A stretch of 64,000 nt of DNA. Origin: Anas platyrhynchos. Its lineage: Eukaryota; Chordata; Aves; Anseriformes; Anatidae. The position numbers and the translations under genes are program-made. The notes under the pieces are model-generated. The model had not been told where the DNA came from. It saw only the letters and a list, made by a program, of their open reading frames with translations, and searched no databases. Positions 32,701 through 41,762 of the stretch are shown in pieces; the stretch's first letter is position 1, and each line of letters opens with the position of its first letter. The stretch lies in contig NC_092621.1 of NCBI RefSeq assembly GCF_047663525.1, forward strand, positions 14,767,501-14,831,500. Direction: 5' to 3'.

Positions 32701-34804
32701 TTCCACCTTCTCAGCTCTTTTTAAGACATACAAAGATAAAACACGTATAAATGTGTTTTTGTCTGTGCTTTTTGTTTTCAGTCCTTCCCTGGACGTCTGT
32801 GCCACAGATCAAAGAACCAAGAGAAACATACCTTTAACGGTTTGCAAGATGTATGCCTTGGAGTGCACAGGCAGAAAATATTCTCTTACTAGCTCAGACA
32901 ACTGCAAAACTCCTCAGGCCACTGAGAAATCATGTGGATCATGCCATTCATGGGAAAGATGTGATGGTAAGATTCTTCATGATTATAAGTGAAATTGTTT
33001 GTACGAACAAAATGAAATCTTTATCCCCAGTTACACACTACAGCAGCTCTGTGCTGGTATGGCATTTCCAACCCTCCCAGCACCATCAGGCATGCACAAA
33101 CTGCTGAGCTGGTTCAAACCATCAGCCCAGTGTTTGGTGGCTAAATACGGCAGAAAGACAAGGAAAACCCTGCAGGAGACTGTAATGGAATGAGCTATCT
33201 TTGGGAAAAGCTTATTCCTGCTGCCTGGTGAGTGGGTTACTCCATGTGATGTGCTTCTGTAAGCTTGGGGTGAAAACCTTGCCATACTTTTTTCACTGAC
33301 TCCATCCATTTTAAATTCTGTAGCATGCGGGGGCTGGGAAAGGAGGAGGAGAACAACACAACACCAAATCCCACATTTCCATTTCGATGGGTGTATTTTT
33401 TAATATGTTATCAACCCTTAATGAGCAGAGAATGTTTTCATAGGTCAATCTGGAATCTTCCTTCAGCTGTTTTCCTCCTTGTTTTGTTTTTTAGTGTTCA
33501 TCCCCTAACCCCTTTGCTTCTGCTAGCTCAAGGCTACCAGTCTCACTGTTTTCTTCAAGGTTTCCCTGTTTTCTTCAGCTTAAGAATACATTCTCATTCT
33601 GTACTGTCTAGAAAAGCCACTTGCTTTTGTTTGTACTTCACTGTATATCTCCGGTTTCTCATATTGTGAACAAAGGTGAAGGCATACTCCCTCAGAGAAA
33701 ACAGGCCCAGACTTTTGCAATCTGTCTTTAGTGGAAGTTCTCAAATTCCCTGATCTAATTTCCCTGAGTGTCCTCCATTACACTGCATTTAATGGAGGGT
33801 TGGCAGAAATGGGAAGATAAAGGACTAAATTAGGTTTTCAGAAGTGCCTCAGATAGAAGGCACAGTTATTGTCATATTTTGACAATAAAAAGATCACTTG
33901 TCTATTTTGTCTACCAACATTGAATAGACAATAATAGTAGTAATAATGATAATAGATAATAGTAATAGATAATAGATAATAATAGATTATCAAAATTGGT
34001 AGAAGCCTCAGCAGACACAAACAGAAAAAAAGTTAAACATACAACACCAAAACAAAGACATAACTATGAAAAATAATCTCAGACTTTCTTATCTGGTTGT
34101 TTAGCTGTTGTTACCAATACAGCTAAACATTTATTTCTACGAGCAGATCCTTTGATCATAGTGAACTACCTATATGTAAATAAAAATAGAAGTGGTAAGT
34201 ATGTTCATGATTAGTTTGTTACTTTCCAAGGACAGACCTCTCATCTTACATGTCACCTGGACTGTGGAGCAGTAGATACATGAAAAGGTGCTATCAGGTT
34301 TCAAGCAGAAACATCAGAGATACCTTTGAGAGCAGGATCTCAGGCACCTTGGTGAAGCTTTTCTGACAGGCACAACCAGACTCTCTGAGTAGAGGAAGCC
34401 CAGTAGGAGGAAGCACTGGGATCCTAGGACAGACAGCACCACTTGTGCATGCTTCTACTTTTTCCACTGAACCTGAATGTTAGCTGATGTTCTCATTAGA
34501 AGAATCACCCTCCACACATCTCTATTACTTCTGCAGTTTTGCTAGAAATGGTTTGGTCTGTTTTCCGTTGAGTGGGATGCCATCCCAAGTGCTTTTCCCT
34601 CTCTTTCTTTACTCAGCAGAGTCCAACAGCTGTGTTTGTGATGAAGATGCGTCGTGCGAAGAGGGAGGCATCCAGATCTGTGTTGAAGCAAGCGGCTCTG
34701 CTGCCCATCGGACCATGACCGAGTGTGAGGCTGGGCGGCTCAGGTGCCGTGGGGAGACCGTCACCCTTGTCAGCATAAGGCCCTGCAATGTGCACAGCGA
34801 ATAA
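11705..34804 (+). CDS. C7: Complement component C7, complete coding region, 18 exons (span includes introns)
   Basis: Secreted plasma protein of the terminal complement pathway: it binds C5b-6 and anchors the nascent membrane attack complex to the target membrane. Joined exons give 2505 nt, 834 residues (human C7 is 843), with no internal stop and every junction GT-AG and phase-compatible. Domain order read from the translation: signal peptide (about 1-22), TSP1 (28-80), LDLRA with six cysteines (84-121), MACPF (about 124-455, signature [13 protein letters not shown]), EGF (457-487), second TSP1 with [10 protein letters not shown] (500-545), two CCP modules (about 568-680) and two factor I-like FIM modules (688-834). 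This order, with only one TSP1 before LDLRA, is C7 and not C6. The start is the ATG at 11705; the signal peptide then aligns with human without a gap up to the first TSP1 cysteine (residue 28). The gene is compact (23 kb). Oddities: LINE-derived sequence at the exon 9 acceptor, a shortened MACPF loop in exon 7, and alternative acceptors at exons 3, 12 and 18. Confidence 0.96.
12023..12078 (+). CDS. C7: C7 exon 2: signal peptide core
   Basis: Acceptor CTCTTTTTTCAG and donor GTGAAT flank 56 nt coding [18 protein letters not shown], a hydrophobic signal peptide core. It ends in phase 2. Together with exons 1 and 3 it reproduces the human spacing from Met1 to Cys28 exactly. Confidence 0.88.
12799..12874 (+). 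CDS. C7: C7 exon 3: mature N-terminus and start of TSP1-1
   Basis: Codes [15 protein letters not shown] and then [10 protein letters not shown], the first half of the N-terminal TSP1 domain. The acceptor is a tandem GAGCAG, with CAG chosen because it keeps the human length; the pyrimidine tract is weak. A better-looking TATCCAG at 12806-12812 would break the frame. Donor GTATAG; ends in phase 0. Confidence 0.8.
13842..13983 (+). CDS. C7: C7 exon 4: rest of TSP1-1, start of LDLRA
   Basis: 142 nt between TTTGCATTCAG and GTAATA. Codes [16 protein letters not shown] through [18 protein letters not shown], finishing TSP1-1 and supplying the first LDLRA cysteines. Ends in phase 1. Confidence 0.96.
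14669..14810 (+). CDS. C7: C7 exon 5: LDLRA domain
   Basis: Acceptor TTCATTTAG, donor GTAATG, 142 nt. Codes [16 protein letters not shown] and GTDEDRC, the acidic calcium-binding half of the LDL-receptor class A repeat, then the linker into MACPF ([16 protein letters not shown]). Ends in phase 2. Confidence 0.96.
15596..15734 (+). CDS. C7: C7 exon 6: start of MACPF domain
   Basis: 139 nt coding [20 protein letters not shown] and continuing to SILAYTFQ. The [10 protein letters not shown] segment is typical of the C6/C7 MACPF N-terminus. Acceptor CATAG, donor GTATGT, ends in phase 0. Confidence 0.96.
16450..16485. repeat. AT-rich palindrome in C7 intron 6
   Basis: Perfect 14-bp inverted arms (TACATGTATATATA) around an 8-bp spacer. 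Able to form a cruciform; no gene function implied. Confidence 0.85.
16671..16805 (+). CDS. C7: C7 exon 7: MACPF, shortened variable loop
   Basis: 135 nt (45 codons, both ends phase 0) from [18 protein letters not shown] to KEHSQK. Human C7 carries a serine-rich insertion here that is largely missing, making this exon about 12 residues shorter. Acceptor CTTCTAG, donor GTATGT. Confidence 0.94.
17748..17991 (+). CDS. C7: C7 exon 8: MACPF core with signature
   Basis: 244 nt behind a CTTTTTCTTCCCCCAG acceptor. Carries [20 protein letters not shown] and the MACPF signature [13 protein letters not shown], the most conserved part of the pore-forming fold. Donor GTAGAG; ends in phase 1. Confidence 0.97.
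18625..18682 (+). repeat. ATGGATTA-type minisatellite
   Basis: Repeated TTAATGGATGGATTAT-like units directly upstream of the CR1 at C7 exon 9. Confidence 0.75.
18691..19137 (+). mobile_element. CR1 LINE 3' end inserted at C7 exon 9 acceptor
   Basis: Sense-oriented, well preserved CR1 from GAGAAGGGCTACGAAGCTGG to the terminal tail ATTCTATGATTCTATGAT. Its 3' end lies about 6 bp before C7 exon 9. Upstream it follows a GGAT-rich minisatellite. Confidence 0.92.
19144..19257 (+). CDS. C7: C7 exon 9: MACPF, exon abutting a CR1 insertion
   Basis: 114 nt, phase 1 at both ends. Codes [19 protein letters not shown] and then [19 protein letters not shown]; the two cysteines and the SGW motif match human C7. 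The CTGCAG acceptor directly follows the 3' tail of a CR1 LINE, leaving about 6 bp of non-LINE intron. Skipping this exon would keep the frame and remove 38 residues. Donor GTAAGT. Confidence 0.94.
19370..19612 (+). mobile_element. CR1 LINE 3' fragment in C7 intron 9
   Basis: Sense CR1 tail with TTTACTGTGAGGGTGGTGAG, TGTCCCTGCACATGGCAG and a CATTCTATG end. It lies about 112 bp downstream of exon 9, so exon 9 sits between two CR1 tails in the same orientation. Confidence 0.9.
19912..20078 (+). CDS. C7: C7 exon 10: MACPF C-terminal part
   Basis: 167 nt from [15 protein letters not shown] to DYPKVIKQK, including the conserved [15 protein letters not shown]. The paralogous C6 exon is also 167 nt with the same phases. 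Acceptor CAATCTCCAG, donor GTAAGG, ends in phase 0. Confidence 0.97.
20897..20922 (+). repeat. Poly(A) run, 26 A, C7 intron 10
   Basis: Homopolymer in intron 10; no recognisable element precedes it. Confidence 0.9.
21106..21334 (+). CDS. C7: C7 exon 11: end of MACPF and EGF-like domain
   Basis: 229 nt coding [13 protein letters not shown] through the EGF-like module [10 protein letters not shown] ... [14 protein letters not shown], ending TLVQDQPG. Acceptor TATGTAG, donor GTCAGC, ends in phase 1. Confidence 0.97.
21845..21868 (+). repeat. Poly(T) run, 24 T, before C7 exon 12
   Basis: Homopolymer followed by AAG; acts as a strong pyrimidine tract in front of an in-frame upstream acceptor for exon 12 (AG at 21870-21871). 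Confidence 0.9.
21932..22103 (+). CDS. C7: C7 exon 12: second TSP1 domain
   Basis: 172 nt (same as the C6 counterpart) coding [15 protein letters not shown] and the rest of TSP1-2, ending EDEELQHLR. The WxxW motif is the usual C-mannosylation site in complement TSP1 repeats. The conserved acceptor ACATAG has a weak pyrimidine tract; an in-frame acceptor 60 nt upstream behind 24 Ts is a possible alternative start. Ends in phase 2. Confidence 0.93.
22484..22571 (+). CDS. C7: C7 exon 13: linker and start of CCP1
   Basis: 88 nt behind TTTGTTTTCTTTATAG. Codes [17 protein letters not shown] and [11 protein letters not shown], the opening of the first complement control protein module. Donor GTAAGC, ends in phase 0. 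Confidence 0.95.
22873..22942 (+). repeat. CA and AAAC microsatellite, C7 intron 13
   Basis: ACACAC run passing into AAAC repeats and an A-rich tail. Confidence 0.9.
23951..24083 (+). CDS. C7: C7 exon 14: rest of CCP1
   Basis: 133 nt (same as the C6 counterpart) coding [19 protein letters not shown] through WQVGERYCQ, completing CCP1 with its Cys/Trp pattern. Acceptor TTATTCCAG, donor GTATGT, ends in phase 1. Confidence 0.95.
24755..24946 (+). CDS. C7: C7 exon 15: CCP2
   Basis: 192 nt (same as the C6 counterpart) coding a whole CCP module, [10 protein letters not shown] to [13 protein letters not shown], with four cysteines and the conserved Trp. Acceptor TTCCTTAG, donor GTAAGC, ends in phase 1. 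Confidence 0.95.
25757..26320 (+). mobile_element. CR1 LINE 3' fragment in C7 intron 15
   Basis: Sense CR1 from GGTTAGTCAAGG-like start through GAGAGAGTCCAGAGGAGGGC and TTTAGCCTGGAGAAGAGGAG to a CTAACCCTGGCCATTCTG tail. No intact coding frame. Confidence 0.92.
26627..26647 (+). repeat. Poly(A) run, C7 intron 15
   Basis: 21 consecutive A residues inside AT-rich intron. Confidence 0.9.
27306..27323 (+). repeat. Poly(C) run, 18 C, C7 intron 15
   Basis: Homopolymer C tract about 0.5 kb before exon 16. Confidence 0.9.
27841..27937 (+). CDS. C7: C7 exon 16: linker and start of FIM1
   Basis: 97 nt coding [18 protein letters not shown] and [11 protein letters not shown], the start of the first factor I-MAC module, the region that contacts the C5 C345C domain. 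Acceptor TTCTACTTCAG, donor GTAAGT, ends in phase 2. Confidence 0.95.
27938..32781 (+). other. C7: C7 intron 16 (4.8 kb, longest)
   Basis: Holds the GAA-rich tract and an AT-rich bulk. Open frames at 29543-29884 and 30316-30729 show no recognised domain and no matching splice context. Confidence 0.85.
31353..31467 (+). repeat. Polypurine GAA-rich tract, C7 intron 16
   Basis: About 115 bp of nearly pure A/G, with GAAGAAGAAGAA and GAAAGAAAGAAA blocks, broken by only two or three T. Confidence 0.9.
32782..32966 (+). CDS. C7: C7 exon 17: FIM1
   Basis: 185 nt coding [20 protein letters not shown] through [11 protein letters not shown]. Cysteine spacing matches human FIM1. Acceptor TTTTTGTTTTCAG, donor GTAAGA, ends in phase 1. 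Confidence 0.97.
33926..33990 (+). repeat. AATAG/ATA microsatellite, C7 intron 17
   Basis: Imperfect repeats of AATAATAGT and GATAATAGTA type. Confidence 0.85.
34617..34804 (+). CDS. C7: C7 exon 18: FIM2 and stop
   Basis: Codes [18 protein letters not shown] to [10 protein letters not shown], then TAA at 34802-34804, the usual short C-terminus of C7. The acceptor is a tandem CAGCAG; the upstream site is chosen because human C7 keeps the extra alanine. Confidence 0.96.
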
Positions 34805-35275
34805 GATGTGTTGTGGTTCGTTTTGTGTGTTGCCGTGGGATATGTCAAAATGTGTCAGCTCTTGGGCAGGACATACTTCAAACCTTGCTCTATCAAATGT
34901 ACGCTCTGCCGTGAAGTTCACTGCAGCCAACAAGACCGTGTGCATTGGCTCCAGTTGGCTCTGGCCTGAGGCTCTTCATCAGGCAGAGCTGCTCTCACTG
35001 CTACTGCTGACCCAAGGGCTTTTGGCTTAGGCCCCTGATTTAGCACTGTTGGGTTTTCTTTGCATTTCTGTCACAATTAAAAAATGTTCCTGAACTACAG
35101 TTGCCAAAGTAGTGATGGATTACAGTGTCTAACATTATAAATACATTTTTCTGAAAGCGACACAAACATATGCATGTACTGATTATATTTAGATTCTCAG
35201 AAAAAGAATAGGCTTTACAAAATAAGATGTATGATTCCTCACTCTTAATAAAGTAACTTTTTCTTAATGTGCCTT
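34805..35275 (+). other. C7: C7 3' UTR (estimated)
   Basis: Non-coding sequence between the C7 stop and the first canonical poly(A) signal; the cleavage site is assumed about 20 bp past the signal. A second AATAAA at 35933-35938 could extend it by about 0.7 kb. Confidence 0.6.
35247..35252 (+). promoter_or_regulatory. C7: C7 polyadenylation signal AATAAA
   Basis: Canonical hexamer 443 bp after the stop, followed by a T-rich stretch (ACTTTTTCTTAATGTG). It is the first AATAAA after the C7 stop. Confidence 0.65.
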
Positions 35276-35932
35276 ATTCAGTTGAGCAAAAAGCATGCAC
35301 AGCATTGAACCTGTCATTGAGCCTGAAGCTTTTAAAGGTCAAAACAATGTGCATTAACAGTAAAGTTGGCTTAAAGTAATGAGAATTCCTATGCTTTCAG
35401 CTTCTTGTACACAGAAACACTTCATGAAAAATCACCATTTTACACTGTCATAGCTATCACTGTGAGCTACACTTGTAAGCGCAGATAACTGCATTGCATG
35501 TCACATACATTTATGTTTGTGCCCAAACTCGTTTGCTCACAGACCATTGCACATCAAAGTCTTCCACCACAGCTTTCCACAACTTTCTCATAGGGAAACG
35601 CATCCTCACAATAATGGAGAGACTTTGGATATAGTTCCCCTGGAGATAACCTTTGGCAATCTCCTAAGATTGTTCCTAAACAAAAGGAGTTTTTGACACT
35701 CTTTCCTTATACACCTAAGCACACTGTCTAGCATAATGAGGCAAGAACTTCTTGGCTCCCATAGGATGTATCTTGCAAGCTGAGGTGTCCATCCTGGCAG
35801 TATGATCTCCTCCTGACTATTCTCAGATGCAAATAATGACTAAGGGCTGGATAGCAAGTGATCAAGCCAGTGCAGTACTACCACCAAGAAGATTTTATGC
35901 TTTGTAATTAACAGATTTTACTTCTTACTGTT

Positions 35933-35938
35933 AATAAA
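35933..35938 (+). promoter_or_regulatory. C7: Alternative C7 poly(A) signal AATAAA
   Basis: Second canonical hexamer 1.13 kb after the stop, with T/GT-rich DNA downstream (CAGTTTTTATGTTTGT). It would serve a longer 3' UTR isoform if used. Confidence 0.3.
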
Positions 35939-36586
35939 TGCCTACCAGATGAAACATCTCTCTCAGTTTTTATGTTTGTACCTGTAGCTTTCTCACACAA
36001 ACCCTATGCTGAATCATAAAAGCTTGCTTTCTGTGGTAATGAGAATTAAGCCAGAGCAAAAATGGTCTGCTTTTCTGTGGAGACTTCTGCTTCCAAGGGC
36101 AGTTTTGGTGGAGGACAAGGCTTTCACAGCAGTGATCAAGAGGACCTCCTGTCCTTTATGCTCTCTGGAACTTAATGGCTCTTTTTTTTTTTTTCTTTTT
36201 CTTTTTCCTTTTTTAGAAAATTACACATTTTGCAGACAGCTTACAGATGAAAATAAGTAGAATAAAAGCCAAGTTAATCAGTTATTTTCTCCGAATTACT
36301 TGTTGAATATGAAGAAGGATTTTTGGGGAGCTGCTGAATGTTTGCCCCCCTGTTTACTCCCAACTTTCTTCAGAGTTTCTATCCTTTTTCCTTGGGCAGC
36401 AGGCACAGCACATGACTTGACAATGAGCCCACTAGGTGGCAATGGCCTACATATTTGCTGCAGGCAAGAGAAAATCATCTGGAAAATTCTGGACAGAGAG
36501 CACTGAAAGAAAAGTGACTTGGTGATTCATGTCTTCAAAGAGGAAAATGTAGAAAGCCTGTCAAAGTATAGAGCATCAAGGAATTT

Positions 36587-36785
36587 TGAGAATCACAGAA
36601 TGGTTTGGGTTGGAAGAGACCTTAAGGCTCATCTAGTTCCAACCCCCTGCCATGGGCAGGGACACCTCCCACCAGATCAGGTTGCCCAAGGCCCCATCCA
36701 GCCTGGCCTTGAACACCCCCAGAAGGGGTATCCACAGCTTCTCTGCGCAGCCTGTGCCAGTGCCTCAGACTTCCTGATTAAGAAA
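36587..36785 (-). mobile_element. CR1 LINE 3' fragment
   Basis: Reverse-oriented CR1 tail: AGAATCACAGAATGGTTTGG, CAACCCCCTGCCATGGGCAG and CCCATCCAGCCTGGCCTTGA. About 200 bp, severely 5' truncated. Confidence 0.9.
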
Positions 36786-39570
36786 CAGTTAAAAAAAAAA
36801 ATAGTAATGTTGCCTGATACTAATCTTGACACGACCAGCAGGAACAATTCTTCACATCCATGAAATGACGTAGTCCAAGATAAGATAGACAAAATATTGA
36901 TGACGACCACATTTCAAAAGCTTCGTCTAGTCCTTTACATCTCACTGTTTACCTGACACATCCAAATCTTTACAGGGCTCTTTTGCCCCTCCTCTCTTTT
37001 TCTAATTACTCACTCTGCCTCTTCCCCTCCTGCTCCTCACACCCAGCTCCTTCACTGTAGCCAGCTTGTAGACCCTTTCCCTCTGAGCCTCATGTCCACA
37101 GGTGTCCAGCACAGCTCTGCTCCCCTTTGTGCCATGACCCCACAGTCCTCTCCCCCTGGGCTTCCATCACATCCTGCTCTAAGTCTTGTATTTGCCCAGG
37201 TCAGAATGTACTTCATTCCTCCTGAAAATATGAGAACACCTTACAGCATTTTAGAACAGACATAAAGGACATTTAAAAGGACAATTAAAATGTCCTTTTA
37301 AAAAAAACAAACAAACAAACAACAAAAAAAAACAGAACAAAACAACAACATCAAAATCCAGCTGACTGCCTAATACTGCTTGAAAGGGAAAAAGAAGTAA
37401 GGTAAGTAGGTAGAAGTTTTCCTCAAAGAAACATGACTATTTAAAGAGGAAAACTGATTTCATGTAGGACCATTGTCTGGGAGGACTATCTATCTGATTG
37501 TTTGTTTGTTCATCCCCATGGTGTGCACGCACATCTGCTGGCAACACTTTGGCCCTGTCAGTACAGAAGCATCCCCAGTCAATGTTCCCCTCTTCATCAT
37601 CGTGATGCTGCATTAAACTAACAAGCAGCTGCAGGATGTTTTCTCTGGCTGAGAGAGCAGAGTCACATGAATTAGTGTCAGGCGAGAAGAATAAGTAAAG
37701 AGGGTACAGTGGTTGCAGCGAGACAGCCAGCTTTGTAAAATTACCCGAGAGATATTGCTAACACCTAGGCTAAATGGCCACATGCTTCTCTGGGGCAAGC
37801 CTTTGGAATTGGTATAGGAATCTGGTGTAGATCACCCGAGCTTTGGGTAGCTGGGCTGTGAGCAGAAATAGAGAACTGCAGGGTACTTCAGTGGCTGTTA
37901 ACAGGCCTTTATGGGACCTGGGCTCTTTTAACTGATGGCAGCATCGTTCTGTCTCACTCTCACATTTCCCAGTCTATGAGGCCAGATTCGATGAGAGCTA
38001 CGTTGCACAGATATCCCAAGGGGGAACATCTTGATGTTAGTGTTCATGCAGCAGAGTAAATATCTGCCCCTGTTGTCAATGACATGAGCTCCTCCAGGGA
38101 TGCATAGAGGGACCAACAGTTTCATACATCGTGTGAAGGTTCTGATGGAAAAAATTCACAGCAAGCTGGCAAATTTTTGCAGATATTATTCAACAAAGAA
38201 AAGAACACCTATAAGAAGCTGTTGAGAGACAGAAATCTATGGGGAGACTCATCAGTGCTGTGGCAGATGTAACTGAGATTTAGGTGAGGTGAACTTACCC
38301 ATACTGATGAGTCAGACTCACAGGTCTGTCTGAGGCCAGTGACTTGGAAGATATTGTTAGAAGGTGCTCAGTAAAAATGTTTGCCTGATGCAGAGCCGCA
38401 GTAGAGGGACTTTTACTAAACAGTAACACTGAAAATTTCCTCCTAGCTGATGATATTTGAAAAACAGGACCAGCATGCAGAGTGAAAATCAGCTTTGGTA
38501 GCCTCATTGCAAAGAACCAGTCCCCTGAGCAGCAATAATACCAAATCTGAGTTTTCTAGGAATTTGTTTCTTTGCTTAGGTTCACAGATAAATAAAAACT
38601 ATTCTGCAGTGCATCCTTTCCCTTGGGAAATACACAGGAGAATTCTTGCTCTGTCCAGCTGTCCATTTTTATGAAAGTTATTAAAGAGCCAATACCTCTG
38701 AGACCTCTAGCCTTCAGTTACACATTGCTAAAAGGTAGACAAGGGATTCAAACACTGCTGAAAGGATAACACTGGTAGACAGACCACTGCCTAAATGGCC
38801 TTGTGACAGGCTCCCTTTCTGAGAAATTAGAAGCTGGAAAAGGAGCAAGAAAATGCCCCACAAGCAGAGGTGGGAAGGCTACAGTGGGACTGCACAGAGC
38901 AGTAGTGGCCCTTGAGATAGGTTAAGCATAAGAGGAGTTGATGTTTAAAGATGAGGAAGGAATTCAGTAGGAAAACTCCGTTCATTTTTTAACCTCAGCT
39001 GGTGTAACATCATGCAGGTGTATTTCCAAGCAGCAAATGGAGTATTTCCTGCAAGACAGAGAAATATTTAGCAAAAAGGAAAGAATAAAGCTCTTCTGAT
39101 ATGCTCTTCTGTTTTTAATCTAGGAGCAGAAAATTAATGTCTGAAGAATGACAAATACTTTGCCTTCCTATATAATGACACTGGGGGTGCTTCCACATTC
39201 TCCCTCATATTCCAGCCTGTCTGCATGAATGGGATGAATGTGCACCTGGAGATGAACCAAAGGAAAGCAAGTTATGTCCAACAACCTGCTGTTGCTGAAA
39301 TAATAATGGTGGCACTAAATGTAAGCGCTACCACTTGCAAAACCCTTTTTCACTGGAGACTGTATATCCCCAGAGTGCTCTTACAGCTCCCAGAGCTCAC
39401 CCCTTCCAGCTATAGGTCTCCTCTAGCTCTCAGGGTGAGGTGAATGGAGCAGGAAGCTGCTGTTTCCAGAGCACTTCCCTGCACTGCAGCCTGGCCAGGA
39501 ACTGCCTAGGTGACAATGGATAAGCAGTTTAATGCCTGAATAAAGCAAAACATCGCTAATTAAAACAAAA

Positions 39571-39660
39571 TCTCTAATAAAATCAAAATAAATAAAATAA
39601 ATAAATAAAAATAAAATAAAATAAATCAAATAAAAATCAAAATCTCTAATAAAACAGATC
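39571..39660 (+). repeat. AAATA-rich tract
   Basis: AAATAAATAAAA units flanked by two copies of TCTCTAATAAAA. Confidence 0.85.
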
Positions 39661-40650
39661 TCTAAACCCGATGATTTTACCCATTGATCTCCAACCTGGG
39701 AGCTGTCACATTTCTTCTTTTTTTCTCTCTCCAGCCCCAACAGAAGCTTAATCATTAACCCCCTGCGCTGGTCCTGTTACCACCTAAACCCATCACATTG
39801 TCATATTCATGATGTTATTGCAGATCAGATCTGTTTCCATTGCGCTGTGGCTCTACTGCATTACTCACCATGACAAGCCACCACTGTAACAGCAGAGGCA
39901 TTAATGTATACAGCAGAAGATTCAGAAATATAAACTGCAATTGATTTCTTTCTCTCTGTATTGCAAAACACAGAGGAGATGTCTCTGACCAGCAGAAGTG
40001 GTGCTGGCACCACCGCTCTTCCAGCTAAACTCGGGGGATGTGTTAGCTGCTCTGGGCTCACCCTGCTGGTCTGCAACTACTGCTTTTGAGCAGGGTGATA
40101 ATTTAAACTGACTGGATCACTAGCTTCTGGTAAAGCAAAATCCTACTTTTCTATCTTACTGTTGACAGCAATTACACTGAGACTCTTGAAGTGATTGCAG
40201 TATTCACTCTCTGAATATGCACCCAATGTGTGACACCAGCTGACCTTACTCATAAAACTGCCTTTATTGGTATGCAGTTAACCAACACACAAGCACTCTA
40301 CTTGTGCAATTAGCCTAGGCACATGTAGCAGGAAAGGCTTCTGCAAACCCTCCACTAACAGAAAAAGACACCAAATGCTGGGATTTCTTGACCGACAATG
40401 AATTAATTTGGATCATCTCCCAGGACATGGAGAAGTTGACTTCTCCCCCAAAACACGTTTGCTACCTTTATTTCAGTACATGCCAATGCTCCTAGTACAC
40501 AAATGCTGGATATTGTGTTTCAGCATGAAGCTCCCACCAAGATGCAATAATGCTGCTTCCAATCCTTCGGATACTGGCTGAGCATGAGGAATAGGCATTG
40601 TGACTCTCAATGGAAAACTCTGGGGACATAATCTACAGAGTAGCTGGAGT

Positions 40651-40719
40651 TTTATTATTCTTTCTTTTTCCTCCTTTTTATTTTTTTTTATTTTTTTATT
40701 TTTTTATTTTTTTTTACTA
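40651..40719 (+). repeat. T-rich tract with periodic A
   Basis: TTTTTTTA units; low-complexity intergenic DNA. Confidence 0.85.
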
Positions 40720-41205
40720 GATTTTATGGCAGCTCATCAATAAAAGCCTTTTCCAAGAAGCCCAAATCCCCAGAAGTCACAAAGATGGCTTCAGGCTGTG
40801 CATACCTACTCTCCCTGCTCTTTAAGCTGTCTAGACAGAAGATAGCCTGATCTGGGGACCATGTAGCTTTGCTAGGGTAATACAGTGGCTGAGCAAATAA
40901 GTGCTGGGGAGATCAGGATGGATTAACCTGAGCACAGGGCAGTGTTTTGAGACTTAAGCCAGCATTCAGGAGGAAAGAGGTAGCTCAAAAAAAAAAAAAA
41001 AAAAAAAAGCCAGAGTAACAGCCAGTACTGTATCAAGCAAGGACTGATTGCTTGTACAAAATTGTACAAAATTGCTGCTGCACTCAAGATATTGCTCACT
41101 ATTTACAAGTCTTGATAATTTTAGAAATTGAGAACATGTATCGTAATGCTAAAAACCAAGCCAAAATCTTACCCTGAATTCTTACACACAGGGGCAAGAA
41201 CAATG

Positions 41206-41412
41206 GATTTGTCACTCACAGGGTGGTGAAGCACTGGCACAGGTTGCCCAGAGAGGTTGTAGATGCCCCTTCCCTGGAGGTGCTCAAGGCCAGGCTGGAT
41301 GGAGCCTTGGCCAACCTGATCTAGTGGGTGATGTCCCTGCCCATGGCAGGGGAGTTGGAACTGGATGATCTTTAAAGTCCCTTCTAACCCGAGCTGTTCT
41401 GTGATTCTATGA
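41206..41412 (+). mobile_element. CR1 LINE 3' fragment
   Basis: Sense CR1 tail from CACTGGCACAGGTTGCCCAG to CTGTTCTGTGATTCTATGAG, about 205 bp, with the typical ATTCTATG terminus. Confidence 0.9.
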
Positions 41413-41628
41413 GTACTTTGATAGAATTGCTCTGTTGTGCCTGCCCACAAACACAGACTAACTGCAACATAAAACGGGACTGCAATTTTCATGGCTAGAA
41501 CAGTGGTGGGAGCACATGGTGGTGTTGGCCACTGCTAAAGCACTTCTAGTCTCTCCTAAAAGCTTATGTTTTTATGCATGTGTGAAGATACATGCCTGTA
41601 CACACCAAGCACAACCATTAAGCCAAGA

Positions 41629-41762
41629 AGGAATGAAGCTGCTACCCAGCTATTTCTTGGCAGAGCTCTGCACATCATGTCAGCCAAGAAAAACTTCACA
41701 TTTACAGGAAAACCCACTGCTGTTCTCACCCCGTTACAGAGTAAATAGCAGTGTTGCACAAT
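41629..41762 (+). repeat. Unclassified dispersed repeat, copy A
   Basis: Shares an ungapped core of about 65 bp at roughly 88% identity (starting ACATTTACAGGAAAACCCAC) with 50389-50527, plus weaker similarity upstream. Both copies have the same orientation. Family not recognised. Confidence 0.6.

Noticed and set aside
34613-34945. 110-codon frame antisense to C7 exon 18
   Set aside because: Mirror of a conserved coding exon; no domain and no splice context of its own.
37928-38507. Two minus-strand frames with a GTAAGT after the second, considered as relic MROH2B exons
   Set aside because: No recognisable HEAT-repeat residues, stops in other frames and no acceptor that works; a single GTAAGT is not enough.
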